This document shows positions 27,020-32,826 of a stretch of DNA of 32,826 nucleotides, piece after piece. The stretch spans positions 1 to 32,826 of the forward strand of contig WOYX01000062.1 in assembly GCA_011620595.1 (NCBI GenBank), read 5' to 3'. How positions within the stretch are numbered: the first letter of the stretch is position 1; each line of letters starts with the position of its first letter. Source of the stretch: Bacteroidales bacterium. Its GTDB lineage: Bacteria; Bacteroidota; Bacteroidia; Bacteroidales; VadinHA17. The position numbers and the translations under genes are program-made. Below the pieces are notes generated by a model. That model saw only the letters and a list, made by a program, of their open reading frames with translations, had not been told where the DNA came from and ran no database searches.

Positions 27020-27373
27020 TCAAAGCAGAGCCTGTTCGACTTTAAGAGTCACGGCTTCACGCGGTTTTTCAGCTGGGAATGCATCATAGCCCTGTTCGTG
27101 ATTAATTATGAGCATTGGTTCAGGGCTGGCCGCCTCCCCGACAGCTGCTGTCAGATCTCCCTCAGGGTTGAACATACCCTGAACGCCCGCTGTCAGATCT
27201 CCCTCAGGGTCGAGCATACCCTGAACGCCCATGGCTCCGTGCAGTGACAGGTATATGCCGTCGACCCTCTCCTGGTTACTGACACCGTCAGGAATCATGT
27301 TTTTGACTTTGGCGCAGAACACGCTGTCAACAGGGCCACCTGAAAGCGATTTTGCCAGCACCACAGGTGGTAA
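27020..27373 (-). pseudogene. M81 (MlrC-type) metallopeptidase remnant
   Basis: In a gap of 475 bases with no intact gene, the minus strand reads VVLAKSLSGGPVDSVF, VDGIYLSLHGAM and DPEGDLT, in the order typical of the N-terminal half of M81 metallopeptidases related to microcystinase C. The start of the protein and most of the rest are absent; the sequence after the last motif (MLIINHEQGYDAFPAEKPRE) may be a distant part of the gene joined in, or unrelated. A 14-residue unit, GVQGMLDPEGDLTA, is present twice because of a 42-bp tandem duplication. No functional product is expected. Flanking bases 26982-27019 and 27374-27456 show nothing I can support. Confidence 0.6.
27148..27231. repeat. 42-bp tandem duplication inside the M81 remnant
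   Basis: Two copies of a 42-base unit beginning CTGTCAGATCTCCCTCAGGG lie at 27148-27189 and 27190-27231. They differ at three bases. The unit is a multiple of three, so on the minus strand it repeats 14 residues in frame (GVQGM.., PEGDLTA). Confidence 0.93.
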
Positions 27374-27456
27374 AAACTATTTTCCGGATTATCCTGCGGA
27401 AAGAAAAGCAGTTTTCCCATATATTTTGTAAATTTCCCGGTAACTAATTAACTGCA

Positions 27457-28200
27457 ATGAAAAACAGCTATCTCAGCTACAGGTTTCGGTTTCTCTGGCT
27501 CGCGGTGTTTGCGGTTGCCATGGGTTTCCTGGAAGCGATTGTGGTGGTTTACCTGAGAGAGCTCTACTACCCTGAAGGTTTCAGCTTTCCCCTGAAGCTC
27601 ATGTCGCCCGATCTTGTCTCTATTGAGTGGATCAGGGAGATCGCCACGCTGGTGATGCTTGCCGGTGTGGGTATCATCGCCGGAAGAAACAATCTCCAGC
27701 GGCTATGGTATGCACTCTTCGCATTCGGTGTATGGGATATCTTCTATTACGTTGCCCTTAAGTTGCTGATCGGGTGGCCTGCCTCCCTTCTCACCTGGGA
27801 CCTGCTGTTTCTCATACCGGCATCGTGGCTGGGGCCGGTGCTCGCCCCGGTGCTGAATTCAGTGACCATGATCATGATGGCCCTGCTGCTGGTGGCAAGA
27901 GAGGAGAACGGTTTCTGTGTGAAGGTTCATCTCACTGACTGGATTCTCATCTTCGGCGGTGCACTGATCATTCTTTACACATACCTGATCGATTACTCCA
28001 AACTCATCATTCAAAGCGGGGTAATGGCACGCGGAAAATCACAGGAGGCGGCAGACCAACTGATGACATTGATAACAAGCTACACACCTGACAATTACAG
28101 GTGGTTTCTCTATATTGTCGGCGAGATACTGATATTGGCTGCCACGGCAGATATCCTGATACGAAGCAGGAAATACCCAAAAACTGAAGCCATTAGTTAA
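27457..28200 (+). CDS. Polytopic membrane protein of unknown function
   Basis: The 247-residue protein is mostly hydrophobic with about six or seven membrane helices, for example FLWLAVFAVAMGFLEAIVVV, ATLVMLAGVGIIAG, LTWDLLFLIPASWLGPVLA, TMIMMALLLVA and WILIFGGALIILYTYLI. Charged and polar residues inside the first helix (MGFLEAIVVVYLREL) and in the YYVALKLLIGWP region may be functionally important. No transporter or enzyme motif is clear, and I do not recognise the family. It is a single gene between the M81 remnant and the convergent asparagine-synthetase-like gene, ending 60 bases from it. The start follows a plausible leader, and the length and composition indicate a genuine intact gene. 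Confidence 0.82.
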   Translation: MKNSYLSYRFRFLWLAVFAVAMGFLEAIVVVYLRELYYPEGFSFPLKLMSPDLVSIEWIREIATLVMLAGVGIIAGRNNLQRLWYALFAFGVWDIFYYVALKLLIGWPASLLTWDLLFLIPASWLGPVLAPVLNSVTMIMMALLLVAREENGFCVKVHLTDWILIFGGALIILYTYLIDYSKLIIQSGVMARGKSQEAADQLMTLITSYTPDNYRWFLYIVGEILILAATADILIRSRKYPKTEAIS

Positions 28201-28260
28201 TTCGGCGTGTTGATCGTGCTTTAATTGATTTATCCTGACGAGTGCCAAGATACAACCTTG

Positions 28261-29604
28261 TTAGTCTGTCCCGGGATTTATTTCGGTTCTCCCCATCCAT
28301 GAGAGAGAGAGATTGCTTCCGAAGTGTTCCCTGAAGATGCGGTAATAGAACAGCGCCTCCTTGTCGTTGAGGATCCATCCGTTTGGCAGCACCCGCTCAT
28401 TGAGGAAATCAGTGTCAGAGATAGTCTTATCCGCGATCTCTGCCAGTTTCTGACTCACCCCTGCCCCCTCCCAGAACTTTGCTTTGGGTCTCCAGAGCAC
28501 CTCAGGGGGAAGCAACCCGTCCATGGCCTTTCTGAGTATCCATTTCTCCACTCCGTTGACAATCTTGTATTTGTCGGGGATATCAAATGCAAATTTTTTA
28601 ACCAGTGGATTTGTGAAGACCAGGTGAGCCGTTGTGCCATGTGCCGAGGCACAGCGGTCAACCCGCTGGAGTGCGGTGTTGTGTAATTTTCCTGTTATGC
28701 GGATAAGTTCATCACGCAACATCTCTTCCGGAATTTCCTTCAGGTATTCATATCCTGCAAACAGTTCATCTGCACCTTCGCCTGAGAATATTTCGCTGAC
28801 ATAGTCCGATGCCTTCTCTGCAACAAGGAAATTGAGCACGGATGAACGTACGAGCAGGGTATCAAATGACTCCAGATAATAAATTACATCGGGCAGAATT
28901 CTTACCAGGTCATCTACTGCCACCATGAACTCGTGATGTTCAGCGCCAATGAATTTTGCCATCCCGGATGCAAATTCCAGGTCAGGAGCACCTGGCAGTC
29001 CTGCGGTAAAGGTCTTCAATGCCGGCAGGTATGGGGCGGCCAGTGCGGATATTGCAGCTGAATCCAGTCCTCCGGAGAGCCATGCACCGGTATCGTCAGT
29101 CCTGATGCCAGCTGAGACGGCATTGTCAAGCAGCTCTCTCAGACTTGCTGCAATTGATTCCGGGTTGTCTGATGAGCATGGGAAGCTGGGAGCGGAGGGA
29201 TTGAGATATTCAACAATACCATCGTTCTTTCCCGGGGGGATCTCACTGATATCGCAACTTTCCGGTAAAAGGGCCTTTACCTCGGAGGCGAAGGTGACAT
29301 CTCCGTCACTGTCGCTGCCTTTGTAGAGAGGAGATGCACCCAGCTCATCGCGCGCAAAAAGAAAGTTACCGTTATCAGCTGTTACCTTAGCGTAATGGCC
29401 CGGGCCAACTATATCACCAACATAATTCTCATCGTGATGATTATAAATTGTATTGCATTCCGGATCATTCCAGATTACGCCCATGGTTGTTCCTTCTGTC
29501 TCAAAGATCTTTCTTCTGCTTCGTCCGCGATGACTTATCCGGTCAAGCATCTCAGACACCTCGCTGAATGAATCCTGACGTGCTATTCCTGCTATTCCGG
29601 CCAT
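28261..29604 (-). CDS. Asparagine-synthetase-like amide ligase without glutaminase Cys
   Basis: The 447-residue protein resembles asparagine synthetase B. The C-terminal synthetase domain is complete: PP-loop SGGLDS at residues 177-182, IFSGEGADELFAGYEYL, and late segments GVEKWILRKAMDGLLPPEVLWRPKAKF. It should form an acyl-adenylate and then an amide. The N-terminal domain is degenerate. It starts MAGIAG, so the Cys2 that splits glutamine in true AsnB is Ala, and it is shorter than usual (PP-loop at 177 instead of about 230), without the NGE motif of the glutamine site. It therefore cannot take ammonia from glutamine in the usual way. Beta-lactam and carbapenam synthetases show the same loss and couple an amine of the substrate instead. 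Its start overlaps the preceding cobalamin gene by 13 bases. Confidence 0.88.
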   Translation of the reverse strand: MAGIAGIARQDSFSEVSEMLDRISHRGRSRRKIFETEGTTMGVIWNDPECNTIYNHHDENYVGDIVGPGHYAKVTADNGNFLFARDELGASPLYKGSDSDGDVTFASEVKALLPESCDISEIPPGKNDGIVEYLNPSAPSFPCSSDNPESIAASLRELLDNAVSAGIRTDDTGAWLSGGLDSAAISALAAPYLPALKTFTAGLPGAPDLEFASGMAKFIGAEHHEFMVAVDDLVRILPDVIYYLESFDTLLVRSSVLNFLVAEKASDYVSEIFSGEGADELFAGYEYLKEIPEEMLRDELIRITGKLHNTALQRVDRCASAHGTTAHLVFTNPLVKKFAFDIPDKYKIVNGVEKWILRKAMDGLLPPEVLWRPKAKFWEGAGVSQKLAEIADKTISDTDFLNERVLPNGWILNDKEALFYYRIFREHFGSNLSLSWMGRTEINPGTD

Positions 29605-31232
29605 GACTGCATTACTTTTTCCGTTCTCGTTTTCTCGCTTATTTTTTCACCTGTTGAGGGATCAATGGCGAACCAGGCTCCGTCAATCAGACTTGTGACA
29701 ATATTGCCGCACAGGTATTGATTGCCCCTGAAGTGGGGTGTATCGAGCAGTCCTTTTCTTATGGCATCAGCGAGCAGGTCGGGGTCAGACCATGGATCGT
29801 CACTTCTCTCTTCGCCAAACTTTCCGAGTGCTTCCAGGAGCACCTGCGCTTCCTCCTTCAGCTCATTCTTTCTTGCCTGAATAGCGGGGTTATCAGTAAG
29901 GTCAGGCATACCGTGGAGGGTGTTGTGCAGAACACCGTGGACTATCTCGCAACTTTCTATCAGTTCATCGGGGCAGATGGCATGATCACCTTCGCTGAAG
30001 CCGACGACGTGAAAGATATGAGGGCTGAGGGCAAGGCTTATCACTCCCGACGCTGCCAGCTGGCCCTTAGCCTGGCCGGGATTGGATGAGAAGTGTGCCA
30101 GTCCTGCTCTCACCTCACGCCACACAGTAAAAGTGCCGTCAGAGAGGCTTTCTATCATCTCATTCTTGGCCAGCATTTTAGCAATATCCATCCGGGCTGA
30201 GGTTCCGGGAGGATTATTGAACATATACTGGGATACGTAATCCTTCACCCCTGCTTTTTTTGCATTGTAAGCTGCCAGAAAAGCCATAGCCACAGCAAGT
30301 GAGTCATGAGCTTCGCGGAGGCTCCATTGGTGGGACTCATTGACCTCAACCGGTATTCCCTGCCGGGCATACCATCCCATAACTGACTGGTTCTCCTTTA
30401 TGGCTTCGTTTATCGATCTTTTTGACCTGCCGTCTATGACGTTGTACCAGCATAGGGGTATTGCTCCCCATGCATTATTTATGGTGACAACGCTCATCTC
30501 AGCCCATCTCAGCAGATCACGGGTACCGGAATAGCATCTGACAAGCGGATGGTTGCCGCAGCGTGACCTGCGGTAGATTGCCTCCAGATCTTCGGGTTTC
30601 CTCAGGGGCACACCGCCCGCTCCATCCTGTGCATGGTCCATCTCCTCCGGGTGAAAAAAGTGTTCCTGTGCGTTCTGGTCCGGGCCAATAGATAGAACAT
30701 CAAGCACGCCAGCCATGGCAATCTTCTCAATACCCTCAAGGGTCTCCTCCATGGTAGGCCTGCCAAAGTGATGACGGATCAGCGGATAGGGATATTTTTG
30801 TTTTATCCGTCCGGTCAGGGTATCAGGGAGGATTTCACTCTGATGCTGAGGATTTGATCCCCTCAGGTACTCTCTAATTCTGATTTCGGGCTCGGTACCG
30901 TCGAAGATACGGCTGAAGAGACCGGTTTCCCTTGCCACTGCTGCCACGGGCGGAGTGCCGCCGAAAATCATATGGATACCGGTTAGTCCAGCCCTGCGCA
31001 GAGCCTCACCCAGTTCAGCCAGGAGCTCTTTTGCTGATGCAGGTGTAAGCCGGTAACTCAAGGCTACGATATCAGGTTGTTCCTGCTTTATGATTTTTAC
31101 AAGCCGTGGAACCTCCACTGCGGGGCCGGCAGAGAGAGAGACAAAACCTTCACTCTCTGCAAGAGTAAGAAAGTGATGCAGACCTCCGACATGAACACAG
31201 CTGCCCAGTGCAGCGCCAACTATCTTCTTCAT
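29592..31232 (-). CDS. Single-chain cobalamin-dependent mutase-like protein (glutamate mutase-like)
   Basis: The 546-residue protein has two parts. Residues 1 to about 130 form a B12-binding Rossmann domain: GSCVHVGGLHHF near the start (His14 the lower cobalt ligand, Gly17), then ALSYRL and FGGTPP. The usual DxHxxG is CxHxxG here, with Cys12 in the Asp position. From about residue 150 comes a TIM-barrel-like region with similarity to glutamate mutase component E (methylaspartate mutase), for example KENQSVMGWYARQGIPVEVNESHQW and VSQYMFNNPPGTSARMD. In glutamate mutase the two parts are separate proteins; here the B12 domain comes first in one chain. The expected chemistry is adenosylcobalamin-driven rearrangement of an amino-acid carbon skeleton, but the substrate is not known. 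It is the middle gene of the operon, 18 bases after the dehydrogenase gene. Confidence 0.8.
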   Translation of the reverse strand: MKKIVGAALGSCVHVGGLHHFLTLAESEGFVSLSAGPAVEVPRLVKIIKQEQPDIVALSYRLTPASAKELLAELGEALRRAGLTGIHMIFGGTPPVAAVARETGLFSRIFDGTEPEIRIREYLRGSNPQHQSEILPDTLTGRIKQKYPYPLIRHHFGRPTMEETLEGIEKIAMAGVLDVLSIGPDQNAQEHFFHPEEMDHAQDGAGGVPLRKPEDLEAIYRRSRCGNHPLVRCYSGTRDLLRWAEMSVVTINNAWGAIPLCWYNVIDGRSKRSINEAIKENQSVMGWYARQGIPVEVNESHQWSLREAHDSLAVAMAFLAAYNAKKAGVKDYVSQYMFNNPPGTSARMDIAKMLAKNEMIESLSDGTFTVWREVRAGLAHFSSNPGQAKGQLAASGVISLALSPHIFHVVGFSEGDHAICPDELIESCEIVHGVLHNTLHGMPDLTDNPAIQARKNELKEEAQVLLEALGKFGEERSDDPWSDPDLLADAIRKGLLDTPHFRGNQYLCGNIVTSLIDGAWFAIDPSTGEKISEKTRTEKVMQSWPE

Positions 31233-31250
31233 ACAAGGTAAATATTACAA

Positions 31251-32360
31251 TCACATCCTGGCTTCACCAATGGCAAGAAGCCTCAGGTCTCGCAGGCTCA
31301 TGCCTGCTATCCCCAGATTCTCAACTGTGCGTCCTGCCGCACGGTAATCTTTTGCATTTATGATGGAGCCCATCCTAATGATCGAATCCATCGTATCAGT
31401 ATTGACATTCAGCATATTACCAACGGATGCCATAGGCACAAGGCTGCACGGAATATCCTCTTCAAGATATCTCATCTTCAATGACCTGGGGGCCAGGATA
31501 CCCCTGTAACCCGAATTCTTTTTCATCGATTCATAGAGTGAATGTCCTGTTGTGCTGTATGCCATGTAGAGCCACTCTCTGGCAGTGATGGCTCTTATGC
31601 CCAATGCTTCCGCCACTCTGACACGCTCATCATCGATCCGCTCCAGGATCCTGGCTACGGAAGGCGTCACTCCCTCGTGGTAAAACTGAAAATCAATTTC
31701 ATTTTCGATCCATCCGGCATTCATTACACAAAGGGCCGGATGAAAGACGCTGCCTATATTTTCAAAACTTGTCTTGAAAATGTTGTCTCCGGGAACGAAC
31801 TGAGGGTATATTCTACGCAGTTTTTCAATCACAATGGGAATCAAATGTGCCCTCACAGAAGCTACCGGAATCGAGTGTTTAATCCTGAAGATATGTACCT
31901 GGGAAGGGCCGGAAGCCCTGGAAGCATAGATGAAAGTCTGAGCTTCAGCTATGATGACCTCTGCCGTAACCTTATGCGCAATGAGTACCTGCTTAAACTC
32001 CAGTGCACCCAGGGTTCTGCCCGGATGGAGGACAATAACCTGTCCGTCGACCAGGTGCGGGGCGATCTGTTCAGCTATCCATTTGTGACCGTAAGCAGGA
32101 ACAACAACCATAATCAGCTCAATGCCCCTGATTGCCTCAGCAATATCATTGGTAGCCATATTGAGCTCTCCAAAACCCTCAACCTCCCCGGTGATCTCTA
32201 TCGCTCCCGTTGATCTTACGCCCCAAAGTCTCTCCTTACCCCTGTTGAACAGATTGACCTTATGCCCCATAAGTGCCATGTGGGCAGCCATAGCCATGCC
32301 TCCATGGCCGGCTCCAAGCACGGCAACCTTGCAGCTCTCCTTTGATCTTGTCTTTTGCAT
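31251..32360 (-). CDS. Octopine/nopaline dehydrogenase family protein
   Basis: The 369-residue protein joins a Rossmann domain (KVAVLGAGHGGMAMAAHMALMGH, the GxGxxG dinucleotide loop) to the helical domain of opine dehydrogenases, with the expected catalytic His in ENIGSVFHPALCVMNAGW. Members reductively condense the amino group of an amino acid with a 2-oxo acid using NAD(P)H, giving a secondary amine dicarboxylate (opine). I place the start at the ATG of MQKTRSKESCK, since the frame above it (from 32417) covers the likely promoter and adds only a hydrophobic piece. It is the first gene of a minus-strand operon with a cobalamin mutase-like gene and a Cys-less asparagine-synthetase-like gene, which suggests a biosynthetic and not a catabolic role. 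Confidence 0.87.
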   Translation of the reverse strand: MQKTRSKESCKVAVLGAGHGGMAMAAHMALMGHKVNLFNRGKERLWGVRSTGAIEITGEVEGFGELNMATNDIAEAIRGIELIMVVVPAYGHKWIAEQIAPHLVDGQVIVLHPGRTLGALEFKQVLIAHKVTAEVIIAEAQTFIYASRASGPSQVHIFRIKHSIPVASVRAHLIPIVIEKLRRIYPQFVPGDNIFKTSFENIGSVFHPALCVMNAGWIENEIDFQFYHEGVTPSVARILERIDDERVRVAEALGIRAITAREWLYMAYSTTGHSLYESMKKNSGYRGILAPRSLKMRYLEEDIPCSLVPMASVGNMLNVNTDTMDSIIRMGSIINAKDYRAAGRTVENLGIAGMSLRDLRLLAIGEARM

Positions 32361-32370
32361 GATTCGCTGA

Positions 32371-32393
32371 ATATTGCCTCTCTTTAGCAATAT
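32371..32393. promoter_or_regulatory. Inverted repeat, possible operator of the dehydrogenase operon
   Basis: A perfect 7-bp inverted repeat, ATATTGC (32371-32377) and GCAATAT (32387-32393), is separated by nine bases. One arm coincides with the candidate -7 box, and the whole repeat lies 10 bases upstream of the dehydrogenase start codon. A dimeric regulator bound here would block transcription. The same repeat could instead form a weak hairpin in the leader. Confidence 0.35.
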
Positions 32394-32417
32394 AAGAAAA
32401 ACCACGGAAAAAGCCAA
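32387..32417 (-). promoter_or_regulatory. Candidate promoter of the dehydrogenase-mutase-ligase operon
   Basis: On the minus strand a TTG (plus 32415-32417) is followed after 20 bases by TATATTGC (plus 32387-32394). The spacing is right for a Bacteroidota promoter (TTTG, 19-21 bases, TAnnTTTG), but the -7 box is imperfect. The start codon would be about 20 bases from the transcription start. No cobalamin riboswitch boxes are seen in 32361-32701, although the second gene encodes a B12 protein. Confidence 0.35.
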
Positions 32418-32701
32418 GGGAAACAGTCAAAAATGGAAGACTGCCGGATTGGGGTGCCGGCAGCCTTCGCTGCATTAAAACGGACTTGTGGAAAGAAAGA
32501 CAGTTGGAAGCTGTCGCCGCTTCCTGTATCGCTGCCTCTGCCGGGGGTCCTCTTTGCAAGTCACCTGGCATTGACAGAGTAAAGTTTAAGAATGAATTAT
32601 GAAGATTTGATGAAGTCCGGGGAAAATTTGCATAACTATTTGCTGTCTAATTCTCAAAGGAAAATTTCATACTTTTAGCTCAGATACAAAACGGTATTAC
32701 G

Positions 32702-32806
32702 ATGTGCAACTTCAAACAACTGAATAACCGTCTGCTGGTAACGTCATTAATCTTTTGTCTCCTTCCCGCCGGGCAACTCATGTCACAGGATGCTCAGGCA
32801 GGGTGA
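32702..32806 (+). pseudogene. Signal peptide followed by an early stop
   Basis: The 34-codon frame reads as a complete signal peptide (NRLLVTSLIFCLLPAGQLMSQ) with a few residues after it, then TGA at 32804. Secreted Bacteroidota proteins often begin this way, with the cleavage site just before Gln or Asp. It is therefore probably the first bases of a larger secreted-protein gene that is frameshifted, deleted or continues beyond the window. Only 20 bases remain after the stop, so the rest of the gene cannot be judged. It is divergent from the dehydrogenase operon. Confidence 0.45.
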
Positions 32807-32826
32807 CAGGCACAATCTGAGAGAGA

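Noticed and set aside
32361-32701. Cobalamin riboswitch upstream of the B12-protein operon
   Set aside because: No B12-box-like sequence or matching paired elements could be found on the minus strand.

Overview
The window looks like a piece of a Bacteroidota genome, most likely from a Bacteroidales-type anaerobe. The evidence is the SusC and SusD remnants, lipoproteins with a short hydrophobic segment ending in Cys, a two-gene-in-one triple-tyrosine sensor/LuxR regulator, several secreted glycoside hydrolases (GH16, GH2, GH95), a right-handed beta-helix protein, a TolB-like propeller protein and promoter-like TTG-N20-TAnnTTTG signals. There is no rRNA, tRNA or CRISPR, and no complete insertion sequence.

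Layout. 1-1226: the 3' part of a MarR regulator, followed directly by an imperfect inverted repeat resembling an integron attC site, then about 600 bases of decayed sequence. 1227-3109: an ATP-grasp ligase on the minus strand and a coiled-coil lipoprotein on the plus strand. 3214-6787: a compact plus-strand run of a cysteine desulfurase-SelD fusion, a GNAT acetyltransferase and an intact GH16 glucanase. 6885-7057: a six-copy 29-bp tandem repeat, followed by a maltose O-acetyltransferase-like gene. 7837-13759: a polysaccharide utilisation locus, probably for a beta-glucan, with a frameshifted sensor-regulator, a SusC/SusD chimera, an internally deleted GH2 and two internally deleted GH16 genes, closed by a perfect terminator hairpin at 13831-13866. 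14084-19612: intact genes for a DUF2007 protein, an amidohydrolase lipoprotein, a P1-family peptidase, a beta-lactamase-fold serine hydrolase and a CaCA cation antiporter. 19703-23662: a second damaged stretch (beta-helix protein, unknown secreted protein, intact thioredoxin-like protein, TolB-like remnant fused to a GNAT-HDAC remnant). 23741-28200: a coiled-coil membrane protein, a GH95 fucosidase, an M81 metallopeptidase remnant and a polytopic membrane protein. 28261-32360: a tight three-gene minus-strand operon. 32702: a signal peptide followed at once by a stop.

The best candidate for an undescribed system is the operon at 28261-32360. An octopine/nopaline-dehydrogenase family enzyme, a single-chain cobalamin protein resembling glutamate mutase, and an asparagine-synthetase-like enzyme whose glutaminase Cys is replaced by Ala are read as one unit (18-nt gap, then 13-nt overlap). 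The combination suggests a biosynthetic route: carbon-skeleton rearrangement of an amino acid, reductive joining to a keto acid to give an opine-type secondary amine, and ATP-dependent amide formation. The product is unknown; this is inference from families and gene order.

The second striking feature is the number of internally deleted genes. At least ten junctions join the beginning and end of a gene, or of two neighbours, often in different frames. In two GH16 genes the junction bases can be read in both flanking frames, implying 9-11 bp short-homology joins. Separately, several genes carry one-base shifts, some in homopolymers. Either the accessory regions are genuinely decaying or the assembly has joined reads at short overlaps; the sequence alone cannot decide this, but intact genes lie between the damaged ones.
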